DNA from: an uncultured bacterium
GTDB taxonomy: Bacteria; Bacteroidota; Bacteroidia; Bacteroidales; Bacteroidaceae
NCBI GenBank assembly: GCA_905216095.1
Contig: CAJMSQ010000036.1
Span: forward strand, 1 to 14,678
DNA: 14,678 bases
Reading direction: 5' to 3'
Part shown: positions 1 to 8,195 of the stretch, in pieces
How the letters are laid out: each line of letters opens with the position of its first letter
How positions within the stretch are numbered: position 1 is the stretch's first letter
Notes under the pieces: model-generated
Databases searched by the model: none
What the model was told of the DNA's origin: nothing
Seen by the model: only the letters and a program-made list of their open reading frames with translations
Position numbers and translations under genes: made by a program

Positions 1-166
1 TAACTTGCCCCCCGTCGGCCGGCTCCCCCGCCGCGCCGGCTTAATAAAACAGAAAAACCACCCCCCCGGCCCGCGGGGGGCCGCGAACAACCGGCGTCCC
101 TACACACGGCATACCCGCCGCCAATGACGCCGTAAGCGAAAAGAAACGAAAGATTTAACATTTTTT
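1..166. other. GC-rich non-coding stretch with a C6/G6 hairpin
   Basis: No gene was recognised here. The stretch is rich in short GC palindromes, including two copies of GCCGGC (near 18-23 and 35-40) and a stem of six or seven C (61-67) against six G (75-80). On the - strand this last hairpin is followed by a T-rich run (TGGTTTTTCTG), so it resembles a leftward intrinsic terminator, but no - strand gene that it could serve is visible. The TAA at positions 1-3 could be the stop codon of a gene lying outside the window; this cannot be decided. Confidence 0.4.
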
Positions 167-198
167 CTTGGCGTTACAGATAATTGTTCGTATCTTTG
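167..198 (+). promoter_or_regulatory. Promoter of the rimP-nusA-infB operon
   Basis: A perfect Bacteroidales -7 box TATCTTTG (TAnnTTTG) lies at 191-198. A CTTG at 167-170 (consensus -33 is TTTG) sits 20 nt upstream of it, within the usual 19-21 nt spacing. Transcription should begin near 203-206, giving a leader of about 62-65 nt before rimP. It is the only good promoter match seen ahead of rimP, so it probably drives the whole housekeeping run. Confidence 0.7.
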
Positions 199-209
199 CA
201 GAGGAATGG

Positions 210-244
210 AGTGAGGGGCTTGCAAAAGTTCCTCACTTGTTTTT
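210..244 (+). terminator. Terminator-like leader hairpin (possible attenuator) before rimP
   Basis: Positions 210-221 pair with 226-237 in a continuous 12-bp stem (two G-U pairs) closed by a GCAA tetraloop at 222-225. It is followed by TGTTTTTA at 238-245, the form of an intrinsic terminator. It lies downstream of the promoter and upstream of rimP, so it would act as an attenuator and not as the end of a gene. A competing small stem, CTTGT (236-240) with ACAAG (245-249), shares bases with the terminator stem and its T-tract. In E. coli the rimP-nusA-infB leader also contains terminators and the operon is autoregulated by NusA; a similar role here is inference. Confidence 0.6.
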
Positions 245-267
245 ACAAGCAACAATAACACGCAAGT

Positions 268-735
268 ATGATAGACAAGAACGTTGTGAAGAAACTGGTG
301 GAGGAATGGCTCGAACAGAAGGACTACTTCCTGACAGACCTGACGGTCTCGGCCGATAACCGCATTGTGGTGGAAATAGACCACGAGGAAGGCGTATGGA
401 TAGAGGACTGCGTAGAGCTGAGCCGGCACATCGAGAGCCACTTGGACCGCGAGGAGGAAGACTTCGAGCTGGAAGTGGGCAGCGCAGGCATAGGGCAGCC
501 CTTCAAAGTGTTGCGCCAATACGAAATCCACCGGGGCGACCGCGTGGAAGTGCTCACGTGCGACGGCCGGAAACTCTGCGGCGTGCTCGGTGAAGCCACC
601 CCCGAAGCATTCCGGCTGACCATCGAGGAAAAGGTCCGCGAGGAAGGGCAGAAACGCCCCAAGCTCGTGGAACGCGAGCTGACATTCGGCTACGGCGACG
701 TCAAATATACGAAGTATCTCATCGAATTCAAATAA
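268..735 (+). CDS. rimP: Ribosome maturation factor RimP
   Basis: RimP binds the free 30S subunit and assists its late maturation in the cytoplasm. The 155-residue product has the usual family length. The N-terminal alpha/beta domain includes the conserved stretch EVGSAGIGQPFKVLRQY (about residues 68-84), which corresponds to the family's FELEVSSPGxxRPL motif in its Bacteroidales form. The C-terminal part (about 90-155) fits the small SH3-like domain, ending in YTKYLIEFK. The ATG at 268 gives the typical short start MIDKNVVKKL. There is no obvious Shine-Dalgarno sequence, which is common in this group. It is the first gene of the run with nusA and infB, the classical bacterial order. Identification rests on sequence character plus conserved gene order. 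Confidence 0.95.
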   Translation: MIDKNVVKKLVEEWLEQKDYFLTDLTVSADNRIVVEIDHEEGVWIEDCVELSRHIESHLDREEEDFELEVGSAGIGQPFKVLRQYEIHRGDRVEVLTCDGRKLCGVLGEATPEAFRLTIEEKVREEGQKRPKLVERELTFGYGDVKYTKYLIEFK

Positions 736-740
736 CCCTA

Positions 741-769
741 CGCCGCACGCCGGGCTACCCTGCGCGGCG
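741..769 (+). repeat. GC-rich hairpin in the rimP-nusA gap
   Basis: CGCCGC (741-746) pairs with GCGGCG (764-769). The structure continues inwards, with a small bulge, as GC/GC and GGG/CCC around a CTA loop. No T-tract follows, so it is not an intrinsic terminator. It fills most of the 68-nt gap and may affect mRNA stability or processing. Confidence 0.5.
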
Positions 770-803
770 GTAATACTGAAACGAACAAAGAAACAAAAAA
801 AAT

Positions 804-2084
804 ATGGCAAAGAAACAAACAGAAACCGTCAGTCTCATCGACACTTTCTCAGAGTTCAAGGAAACCAAGAACATCGACCGCACCACCATGGTGGGCGTGC
901 TCGAAGAAAGTTTCCGCAGTGTCATCGCCAAGCTCTTCGGCTCGGACGAGAACTTCGACGTTATCGTAAACCCCGACAAGGGCGATTTTGAAATCTACCG
1001 CAATCGCGAAGTCGTGGCCGACGGCGAGGTGACCGACCCCAACAAGCAGATGCCCCTGAGCGCCGCACAGGAAATCGACCCCGACTATGAAGTGGGCGAG
1101 GAAGTCAGCGAAACCATCAATTTCGCCTCGTTCGGACGACGGGCCATATTGACCCTGCGCCAGACCCTGGCCAGCAAGATTCTGGAACTCGAACACGACT
1201 CCTTATACAACAAATATAAAGACCGCGTAGGCGAAATCATCGCCGCGGAAGTATACCAGACCTGGAAAAACGAAACGCTGCTGATGGACGACGAGCACAA
1301 CGAACTGCTCTTGCCCAAGAACCAGCAAATCCCACGTGACTTCTTCCACAAGGGAGATACCGTCCGCGCCGTCATAGACCGGGTGGACAACACCAACGGC
1401 AACCCTAAAATCTACCTGAGCCGCACATCGCCCGAATTCCTGCGCCGCCTGCTCGAAGCCGAAATACCCGAAATTGCCGACGGCCTCATCACACTGCGCC
1501 GCGTGGCACGCATACCGGGCGAAAGAGCCAAGATTGCCGTCGAAAGCTACGACGACCGCATCGACCCGGTGGGCGCCTGCGTCGGCGTAAAAGGCAGCCG
1601 CATACACAGCATCGTGCGCGAACTGAACAACGAAAACATTGATGTTATCAACTTCACGGCCAATACGCGCCTGTTCATACAGCGTGCGCTCAGCCCCGCC
1701 GAGGTTTCGAGCATCAACCTCAATGAAGAGGAAAGAAAAGCCGAAGTCTACCTGCGGCCGGAAGAGGTTTCGCTCGCCATAGGCAAGGGCGGACAGAACA
1801 TCAAACTGGCCTCGATGCTCACAGAATACACCATCGACGTATTCCGCGAGGTGGAAGGCAGCGAAGAGACCGAAGACATCTACCTGGACGAGTTCGCCGA
1901 CGAAATCGACCAGTGGGTCATCGACGCCATCAAGAGCCTCGGACTGAACACCGCGAAGGAAGTGATCAACGCCCCCAGGGAAATGCTCATCGAAAAGGCA
2001 GACCTCGAAGAGGACACCGTGGACGAAGTGCTGCGCATCCTCAACGCGGAATTCGAAGAAGACAACAACACGGTCAATAGTTAA
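804..2084 (+). CDS. nusA: Transcription termination/antitermination factor NusA
   Basis: NusA binds RNA polymerase and nascent RNA and modulates pausing, termination and antitermination. The 426-residue protein shows the family order: N-terminal polymerase-binding domain (about 1-125), S1 RNA-binding domain (about 130-200, ending near KIYLSRTSPEFLRRLLEAE), and two KH domains, with GVKG at 261-264 (KH1) and GKGG at 327-330 (KH2). The C-terminus (about 365-420) holds one helix-hairpin-helix-like acidic segment, so it is shorter than E. coli NusA with its two AR repeats; a short C-terminus is normal for Bacteroidota. The ATG at 804 follows an A-rich leader and gives MAKKQTETVSLIDTFSEFK, a typical start. 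It sits 68 nt after rimP and 105 nt before infB, presumably in one operon. Confidence 0.97.
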   Translation: MAKKQTETVSLIDTFSEFKETKNIDRTTMVGVLEESFRSVIAKLFGSDENFDVIVNPDKGDFEIYRNREVVADGEVTDPNKQMPLSAAQEIDPDYEVGEEVSETINFASFGRRAILTLRQTLASKILELEHDSLYNKYKDRVGEIIAAEVYQTWKNETLLMDDEHNELLLPKNQQIPRDFFHKGDTVRAVIDRVDNTNGNPKIYLSRTSPEFLRRLLEAEIPEIADGLITLRRVARIPGERAKIAVESYDDRIDPVGACVGVKGSRIHSIVRELNNENIDVINFTANTRLFIQRALSPAEVSSINLNEEERKAEVYLRPEEVSLAIGKGGQNIKLASMLTEYTIDVFREVEGSEETEDIYLDEFADEIDQWVIDAIKSLGLNTAKEVINAPREMLIEKADLEEDTVDEVLRILNAEFEEDNNTVNS

Positions 2085-2170
2085 AAGTAAAACGTCCACG
2101 GCCCCGAAACAGGCGCTCGCAAGTGCCGCCTGCGGTCGCCGACGACACTCTCAACTATTAACTTTTAACT
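2079..2170 (+). repeat. Inverted repeat and hairpin across the nusA-infB gap
   Basis: AGTTAAAAGT (2079-2088, overlapping the nusA stop codon) has an exact inverted copy ACTTTTAACT at 2161-2170, shortly before infB. Between them lies a GC-rich hairpin, CAGGCG (2110-2115) with CGCCTG (2127-2132), whose alternative inner pairing is GGCGCT with AGTGCC. No T-run follows the GC stem, so it is not a terminator. The arrangement could fold the gap so that the end of nusA approaches the start of infB; that is inference. Confidence 0.45.
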
Positions 2171-2189
2171 CTTAACCAAAAACAAACAC

Positions 2190-4967
2190 ATGAGTATCAG
2201 ATTAAATAAAGTAATAAAAGAATTCAACGTCGGACTCCAGACGGTGGCGGACTTCCTTAGGAAAAAGGGATTCGAGACAAACGCGGCACTGAACGAGAAA
2301 ATCACGGACGAACAATACGAACTGCTGCGGAAAGAATTCGGGGCAGACAAGGATTTGCGTTCGGAAGCCGAAAAAATGCTCCAGAGCCGTCAGAAGGAGA
2401 AGGGACAGAAGGAAAAGAAACCGGCACCCGAAGTCATCGAGACCAAGATTCCCGAAGAACTGCGCCCGCAGGTCGTCGTGAAAGGCAGCATCGAACTGAA
2501 TGCCAAGCCGGCACCCGCCACCGAAAAGCCGGCCGAAAAAGACACCACAGAAGCCGCTCCGGCAGTCGAAAAAGCCGAGGTAAAGGTTGAAAAACCGAAG
2601 GTAGAAGCCGGCACGCAGCCGCAGGAAACGAAAGAAACGCCCAAAGCGCCCAAGCAGAAGCCTTCCGTCGAGGAGCGGGCCAAGGCCATCGGCGAAGAAA
2701 GCGACGGTGTCTTCAAACTGCACAAGCAGACCGAAATCACCGCCCCCAAGGTACTCGGAACCATCGACCTTTCGAGCATCAATCAGAACACGCGGCCGAA
2801 AAAGAAAAGCAAGGAAGAACGGCGCAAAGAGCGCGAAGAAAAAAATAACCGCCAGCCCGGCGCACAAAACGGGGAGAAAAAGAAACGTAACCGCATCGGG
2901 AAAGAACGCATCGACGTGAACGCTGCAGCCAACCAGCAGGGCGGCAACCAGCAGCGCCATCGTCCGAACGGCGGAAACGCGCCGCAGAACGGCGGACAGC
3001 AGGGCGGAAGCAAGCGCTCCAAGGAACGCAACCGCAAGATGCAGGCTACCATCAAGCCGGAAATATCCGACGAAGACGTAGCCAAGCAGGTGAAAGAGAC
3101 ACTCGCCCGTCTGACCAGCAAACAAAAGGGCTCGAAAGGCGCAAAATACCGCAAGGAAAAACGGGAACAGGTCCGCGCACAGCAGGAAGAGGAGATGCTC
3201 GAGGCAAAAGCCGACAGCAAGGTTCTGAAACTGACGGAATTCGTTACAGCCAACGAACTGGCAACGATGATGGACGTTCCCGTGACGAAAGTCATCGGCA
3301 CGTGCATGAGCATCGGCATCATGGTCAGCATCAACCAGCGCATGGACGCCGAAACCATAGACCTCGTGGCCGAAGAGTTCGGATATAAGACAGAATACAT
3401 CAGTGCCGACGTGCAGGAAGCCATAGCCGAGGAAGAGGACAACGAGGAAGACTTGTTGCCGCGTGCCCCGATCGTCACCGTCATGGGACATGTGGACCAC
3501 GGTAAGACGTCGTTGCTCGACCACATCCGCAAGGCCAACGTCATTGCCGGCGAGGCGGGAGGCATCACCCAGCATATCGGTGCCTACAACGTCACGCTCG
3601 AGAACGGCCGTCACATCACCTTCCTCGACACGCCCGGACACGAAGCGTTCACCGCCATGCGTGCCCGCGGTGCGCAGGTTACCGACATTGCGATTATCAT
3701 CATTGCCGCCGACGACGACATCATGCCCCAGACGAAGGAGGCCATCAACCACGCCGTCGCAGCCAATGTCCCCATCGTCTTCGCCATCAACAAAATAGAC
3801 AAGCCGGCGGCCAATCCCGACAAGATAAAGGAAGCGCTCGCCAACATGAACTTCCTTGTCGAGGAATGGGGAGGAAAATACCAGAGCCAGGACATCTCGG
3901 CGAAGAAAGGCCTGGGAGTGTCCGAACTTCTCGAGAAGGTCTTGCTCGAAGCCGACATGCTCGAGCTCAAGGCAAACCCCAACCGGAAAGCAAGCGGCAC
4001 GGTCATCGAATCGTCCCTGGACAAAGGCCGCGGATATGTGGCTACGGTACTCGTATCGAACGGTACGTTGCGACAAGGCGACGTTGTCCTGGCCGGAACG
4101 AACTACGGGCGCGTAAAAGCCCTCTTTAACGAGCGTAACCAGCGCGTCCAGGAAGTAGGACCCAGCATGGCCGCGACATTGCTCGGTTTCAACGGCGCAC
4201 CGCAAGCCGGCGACCAGTTCCATGTCATGGAGACCGAACAGGAAGCCCGCGAGATTGCGAACAAGCGTGAGCAGCTCCAGCGCGAGCAAGACCTGCGTAC
4301 GCACAAGATGCTGACGCTCGACGAAGTGGGACGCCGCATCAAACTCGGCTCGTTCCAGGAGTTGAACATCATTGTAAAGGGCGACGTGGACGGTTCCGTA
4401 GAGGCACTCTCCGATTCGTTCATCAAACTTTCGACCGAAACCATCGCCGTGAACGTCATCCACAAGGGAGTGGGCCAAATCTCCGAGAACGACGTCACCC
4501 TGGCCGCAGCCTCGCAGGCCGTCATCGTCGGTTTCCAGGTCCGTCCCAGTCAGCCGGCGCGCAAGCTGGCCGAAAAGGAAGGCGTGGAGATACGTCAGTA
4601 CTCCGTCATCTATGACGCCATCGAGGAAGTCAAGGAAGCCATGGAGGGAATGCTCGAACCGGTGTTGAAAGAAGAGATGACGGCGACGATAGAAGTGCGT
4701 CAGGTCTACCACATCTCGAAGGTCGGTTTCGTGGCCGGCGCCTACGTCATCGACGGCAAGGTGAAACGCTCCGACAAGGCCCGCCTCATCCGCGACGGCA
4801 TAGTCATATTCACCGGTGAGATAAACGCGCTCAAACGTTTCAAGGACGACGTCAAGGAAGTCACGACAAACTTCGAGTGCGGTATCAGTCTTACGAACTG
4901 CAACGACATCAAGGAGGGCGACATCATCGAGACCTTCCAGGAAATAGAAGTCAAGCAGAAACTCTGA
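2190..4967 (+). CDS. infB: Translation initiation factor IF-2
   Basis: IF-2 is the GTPase that positions initiator fMet-tRNA on the 30S subunit and promotes 50S joining. The 925-residue protein starts with the typical IF2 N-terminal domain ([23 protein letters not shown]). A long charged low-complexity linker follows (about 60-360), with a Gln/Asn/Gly-rich patch near 245-280. A second IF2_N-type segment (about 348-410) precedes the G domain, in which G1 is GHVDHGKT (433-440), G3 is DTPGH (480-484) and G4 is NKID (534-537). The domain II, III and C-terminal fMet-tRNA-binding regions follow to the end, with no break. The start at 2190 is supported by the conserved N-terminus. It lies downstream of nusA and upstream of cvpA. 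Confidence 0.98.
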   Translation: MSIRLNKVIKEFNVGLQTVADFLRKKGFETNAALNEKITDEQYELLRKEFGADKDLRSEAEKMLQSRQKEKGQKEKKPAPEVIETKIPEELRPQVVVKGSIELNAKPAPATEKPAEKDTTEAAPAVEKAEVKVEKPKVEAGTQPQETKETPKAPKQKPSVEERAKAIGEESDGVFKLHKQTEITAPKVLGTIDLSSINQNTRPKKKSKEERRKEREEKNNRQPGAQNGEKKKRNRIGKERIDVNAAANQQGGNQQRHRPNGGNAPQNGGQQGGSKRSKERNRKMQATIKPEISDEDVAKQVKETLARLTSKQKGSKGAKYRKEKREQVRAQQEEEMLEAKADSKVLKLTEFVTANELATMMDVPVTKVIGTCMSIGIMVSINQRMDAETIDLVAEEFGYKTEYISADVQEAIAEEEDNEEDLLPRAPIVTVMGHVDHGKTSLLDHIRKANVIAGEAGGITQHIGAYNVTLENGRHITFLDTPGHEAFTAMRARGAQVTDIAIIIIAADDDIMPQTKEAINHAVAANVPIVFAINKIDKPAANPDKIKEALANMNFLVEEWGGKYQSQDISAKKGLGVSELLEKVLLEADMLELKANPNRKASGTVIESSLDKGRGYVATVLVSNGTLRQGDVVLAGTNYGRVKALFNERNQRVQEVGPSMAATLLGFNGAPQAGDQFHVMETEQEAREIANKREQLQREQDLRTHKMLTLDEVGRRIKLGSFQELNIIVKGDVDGSVEALSDSFIKLSTETIAVNVIHKGVGQISENDVTLAAASQAVIVGFQVRPSQPARKLAEKEGVEIRQYSVIYDAIEEVKEAMEGMLEPVLKEEMTATIEVRQVYHISKVGFVAGAYVIDGKVKRSDKARLIRDGIVIFTGEINALKRFKDDVKEVTTNFECGISLTNCNDIKEGDIIETFQEIEVKQKL

Positions 4968-4991
4968 AACGCAGCCTCCGCTCCACGGGCA

Positions 4992-5096
4992 GCCGCCTGC
5001 ACGCGACTGCCGGCGGCCCGCGGCGGCGACACATTATAATAATAAGGAAAGAGACGGCTCCGGCGCGCCGTGTACGGACATCCCGATGTACACGGC
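4992..5096 (+). repeat. Two GC-rich hairpins in the infB-cvpA gap
   Basis: The first stem is GCCGCC (4992-4997) with GGCGGC (5012-5017). The second is a perfect 9-bp stem, GCCGTGTAC (5067-5075) with GTACACGGC (5088-5096), around a 12-nt loop. Neither is followed by a T-tract. Together with the hairpins in the two previous gaps this makes GC-rich stems a constant feature of the operon's spacers. Confidence 0.5.
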
Positions 5097-5132
5097 CGTC
5101 GCATGTCCGCCCTTTTCATCAAGAAAGAAGCC

Positions 5133-5693
5133 ATGTACATAGACCTTTTCATCGCCATCCTGCTCGTATGGGCGCTCATCAGCGGATGGCGCAACGGTTT
5201 CCTCAAGGAAATTGTTTCCACCATAGGCATCATTTCCGGTCTGCTCATAGCCGCGCTGCTCTACATGCTGATGGGCGACAACCTGCTGGCCGTGACCGGC
5301 AGCACCACGAACATGTTTCTCAGCATTGTCGCCTTTTTCATCCTCTGGATCATACTTCCCATCGTACTCAGCTTTGTGGCCGGACAGCTCACCCGCATGT
5401 TGAAGGGGATGCAGCTGGGCCTGCCCAACAGCCTGCTCGGCATGGTCTTCAGCACCACCAAGTTCGCCCTGTTGCTCAGCTGCGCGCTCAACATGATGAG
5501 CCGCCTCGACATACTCGACACCGAGAAAACCTGCGACAGCCACCTGTACGGACCGACCATCGCCCTCATGCCGTTCTTCGGCGACCAGGTCAGTCAATAC
5601 AGGTCCGCGCATAACTGCGACGGACAGGCTTCCGACACCATCTGGGTGGACCTGAAGCAACAACAGCAACCCGCCAAGGGAAAAAAGAAATAA
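5133..5693 (+). CDS. CvpA family inner-membrane protein
   Basis: This is a CvpA-type membrane protein; the E. coli member is needed for colicin V production, but the general function in Bacteroidota is not established. The reading frame is open from an ATG at 5070, but the typical CvpA start is [20 protein letters not shown], so 5133 is preferred (186 residues). The upstream 21 codons overlap the 5067-5096 hairpin and do not look like family sequence. About four hydrophobic segments can be seen: roughly residues 2-22, 28-50, 62-84 and 103-122. The C-terminal tail is polar and ends in [11 protein letters not shown]. It lies 165 nt after infB and only 4 nt before sufB, so it is probably co-translated with sufB. 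Confidence 0.85.
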   Translation: MYIDLFIAILLVWALISGWRNGFLKEIVSTIGIISGLLIAALLYMLMGDNLLAVTGSTTNMFLSIVAFFILWIILPIVLSFVAGQLTRMLKGMQLGLPNSLLGMVFSTTKFALLLSCALNMMSRLDILDTEKTCDSHLYGPTIALMPFFGDQVSQYRSAHNCDGQASDTIWVDLKQQQQPAKGKKK

Positions 5694-5697
5694 AGTC

Positions 5698-7191
5698 ATG
5701 ACCGAGAAAGAGCAAGCAAGAACCGACGCGGCCCGCATCCCCGGAGAGCAGGAGAAGAACAAGCTCGTGCGGGAAGTGGCCTCGAAAAAATACGAATACG
5801 GATTCACCACCGACGTACAGACCGAAATCATCGAACGCGGCCTGAACGAAGACGTCATCCGCCTCATCTCGCGCAAGAAAGAGGAGCCTGAATGGCTGCT
5901 CGACTATCGTCTGAAAGCCTACCGCTACTGGCTGACACTCGAACAGCCCACATGGGCGCACGTACACCTGCCCGAAATCGATTACCAGGCCATCTCCTAC
6001 TATGCCGACCCCACCAAGAAGGCCGCGGACGGCGGCAAGAAGGAAATAGACCCTGAGCTGATGCGCACGTTCGACAAGCTCGGCATCCCTCTCGAGGAGC
6101 GCATGGCGCTGGCCGGCGTCGCCGTCGATGCCGTCATGGACTCCGTCTCCGTCAAGACCACGTTCAAGGAAAAACTCCAGGAGAAAGGCATCATCTTCTG
6201 CTCCATCAGCGAAGCTGTCCGCGAGAATCCCGAACTGGTCCGCAAGTACCTCGGCTCGGTCGTGCCTTATCGCGACAACTACTTCGCCGCCCTCAACTCC
6301 GCCGTCTTTTCCGACGGTTCTTTCGTCTACATCCCGCGCGGCGTGCGCTGTCCCATGGAGTTGTCCACCTATTTCCGCATCAACGCACGCTTCACCGGCC
6401 AGTTCGAACGCACGCTCATCGTCTGCGACGACGGCGGTTACGTCTCCTACCTTGAAGGTTGCACCGCCCCCATGCGCGACGAGAACCAGCTGCACGCCGC
6501 CATCGTCGAAATCGTGGTGAACGAGAACGCCGAAGTGAAGTACTCCACCGTACAGAACTGGTATCCCGGCGACGCAGAAGGCCGCGGCGGCGTGCTCAAC
6601 CTCGTCACCAAGCGCGGACAACTGCGCGGGCGCGGCTCGAAACTGTCCTGGACACAAGTGGAAACGGGCTCGGCCATCACATGGAAGTATCCCTCGTGCG
6701 TACTCATGGGCGAAGGCTCACAGGCCGAATTCTACAGCGTCGCTGTCACCAACAACCGGCAAGAGGCCGACACCGGCACGAAAATGATACACATCGGCGC
6801 GAACACACGTTCCACCATCGTGTCAAAAGGCATATCGGCAGGACACAGCCAGAACTCCTACCGCGGACTGGTCAAGGCCGGCACGCGCGCAACCGGCGCA
6901 CGCAACTATTCGTCGTGCGACTCGCTGCTGCTGAGCGACACCTCGGGAGCACATACCTTCCCTTACATCGACGTACATAACCCCGACGCCGTCGTGGAAC
7001 ACGAGGCCACGACCTCGAAAATATCCGAAGATCAGCTTTTCTACTGCAACCAACGTGGCATCCCCACCGAAACGGCCGTAGACCTCATCGTGAACGGATA
7101 CGCCAAGGAGGTGCTCAACAAACTCCCCATGGAATTTGCCGTCGAGGCGCAGAAACTGCTCAGCGTCTCGCTCGAAGGCAGCGTCGGATAG
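5698..7191 (+). CDS. sufB: Fe-S cluster assembly scaffold protein SufB
   Basis: SufB is the core scaffold subunit of the SufBCD complex, on which nascent Fe-S clusters are assembled in the cytoplasm. The 497-residue protein is full length. Family residues are in place: Cys255 in LEGCTAP (equivalent to E. coli Cys254, the persulfide acceptor), Cys407 in ARNYSSCDS (E. coli Cys405), and Glu434-His435-Glu436 in [11 protein letters not shown] (E. coli Glu432-His433-Glu434). It ends in the conserved [19 protein letters not shown]. The N-terminus begins with an extra roughly 15-20 polar residues before [15 protein letters not shown]; no later ATG start precedes that block, so the 5698 start is kept. 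It follows cvpA by 4 nt. Its usual partners sufC, sufD and sufS are not in the window, which is unusual for this group. Confidence 0.96.
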   Translation: MTEKEQARTDAARIPGEQEKNKLVREVASKKYEYGFTTDVQTEIIERGLNEDVIRLISRKKEEPEWLLDYRLKAYRYWLTLEQPTWAHVHLPEIDYQAISYYADPTKKAADGGKKEIDPELMRTFDKLGIPLEERMALAGVAVDAVMDSVSVKTTFKEKLQEKGIIFCSISEAVRENPELVRKYLGSVVPYRDNYFAALNSAVFSDGSFVYIPRGVRCPMELSTYFRINARFTGQFERTLIVCDDGGYVSYLEGCTAPMRDENQLHAAIVEIVVNENAEVKYSTVQNWYPGDAEGRGGVLNLVTKRGQLRGRGSKLSWTQVETGSAITWKYPSCVLMGEGSQAEFYSVAVTNNRQEADTGTKMIHIGANTRSTIVSKGISAGHSQNSYRGLVKAGTRATGARNYSSCDSLLLSDTSGAHTFPYIDVHNPDAVVEHEATTSKISEDQLFYCNQRGIPTETAVDLIVNGYAKEVLNKLPMEFAVEAQKLLSVSLEGSVG

Positions 7192-7242
7192 GACATGGCA
7201 TTGCCGGACGACTGCCGAACGAGGATATGGCTCAATGGGTGA

Positions 7243-7261
7243 AAGAAGGTTTCGCCTTCTT
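7243..7261. terminator. Possible terminator hairpin between sufB and the AraC gene
   Basis: AAGAAGG (7243-7249) pairs with CCTTCTT (7255-7261) around a TTTCG loop, in the gap between the convergent sufB and AraC genes. No long T-run follows on the + strand, and only a short TTTC-like tail follows on the - strand. A role in ending one or both transcripts is plausible but weakly supported. Confidence 0.35.
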
Positions 7262-7289
7262 GGGCGGCGGATGGATACGGAAATAGATC

Positions 7290-8195
7290 TTAATTATTCA
7301 AATACCTGTATTCATTCGGGGCAATTCCCACAATTTTCTTGAACAGCAGGCTGAAATATTGCACATTGGAATACCCTAACTGCCGGGCAACGGCAAATGG
7401 GGTATTTCCAGTTTTGAGCAACATACTTTTAGCCGCTTCAAGCCGTTTCAGTTGGAAATATTCATCCAAGGTTTTACCTGTTTCGAGTTTCAACAAATCG
7501 TTGAAATAAGGGACGGATAATTCCAGCCGCGCGGCGCAATATTCCGACGTAGGCAATACGGAGTCGCGCAATCTGCCTGAAGCGATATAGTCATCAAGCA
7601 GGGTTTCCAACTCTGCAAGCACATTCTTGTTTTTATTCTCCCGTGTGATGAACTGCCGCTCGTAGAAACGCGTACAATAGTCCAACATTAATTCTATATG
7701 CCGCGAAAGGATGGTGGCAGTGTGCATATCAATGGAGTGGTGCAGTTCATCCTCAATGTTTTCGAGGCAACATGTAATAGTAGCTGTCTCACGCTGCGAC
7801 AGGTGCAAGGCCTCCTCCTTGCTATAAGAAAAGAACGTATAGTTTTTAATATGATTTTTCAGTGAAGTCCGGTATAGTAAATCGGGATGAAATGCCAACA
7901 GCCATCCTTTATCAGGCAATACACCCGCTTCACTCATACGGAAAACTTCTCCGGGTTTGAGAAATACAATCGTGGCATTGGAATAGTCGTAATACTTACG
8001 CCCGCAACAACATCCGTCGGGACATTCCTCTATGAGCAAAACGGCATAGAAATCAAATTTCACAGCTTCCTGCTCAAAATCTGGGTGCTCCAGATTGATT
8101 ATACTCACCTGAGGATGCAGCGTCCTGCACCCCAAACGACGGTTGCATTCACATACACTCTTGATGGCCAATGTTTCTTTCATCCGTCCTATCAT
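7290..8195 (-). CDS. AraC-family transcriptional regulator, cysteine-rich sensor domain
   Basis: A 301-residue regulator with an N-terminal sensor domain (about 1-190) and a C-terminal AraC DNA-binding domain (about 222-297) that has both helix-turn-helix units, ending in AVARQLGYSNVQYFSLLFKK and GIAPNEYR. The sensor half has seven clustered cysteines: 15, 17, 23, 58, 62, 63 and 64 (CPDGCCCG in the second cluster). That is unusual and suggests metal, thiol or redox sensing (inference). The ATG at 8195 overlaps the stop of the upstream 64-residue gene as ATGA; Met5 (8183) is an alternative start giving MKETLAIKSV. The nearby operators make it the likely activator of both + strand operons and of its own promoter. 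The ligand is unknown. Its GC content is lower than in sufB and wzi. Confidence 0.88.
   Translation of the reverse strand: MIGRMKETLAIKSVCECNRRLGCRTLHPQVSIINLEHPDFEQEAVKFDFYAVLLIEECPDGCCCGRKYYDYSNATIVFLKPGEVFRMSEAGVLPDKGWLLAFHPDLLYRTSLKNHIKNYTFFSYSKEEALHLSQRETATITCCLENIEDELHHSIDMHTATILSRHIELMLDYCTRFYERQFITRENKNKNVLAELETLLDDYIASGRLRDSVLPTSEYCAARLELSVPYFNDLLKLETGKTLDEYFQLKRLEAAKSMLLKTGNTPFAVARQLGYSNVQYFSLLFKKIVGIAPNEYRYLNN

Noticed and set aside
61..80. C6/G6 hairpin as a terminator of a + strand gene from outside the window
   Set aside because: The T-rich side lies on the - strand direction, not downstream on the + strand, so it would not work as an intrinsic terminator for a rightward transcript.
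1203..2099. 298-codon open frame on the - strand opposite nusA
   Set aside because: Antisense shadow of nusA caused by codon bias; no family features.
2202..4712. 836-codon open frame on the - strand opposite infB
   Set aside because: It mirrors infB with its GC-biased third positions and has no recognisable family; infB is unmistakable on the + strand.
5070..5132. Upstream start for the CvpA-type protein
   Set aside because: The extra 21 residues do not resemble the family N-terminus, and the bases belong to a perfect hairpin; the start [11 protein letters not shown] at 5133 is typical.
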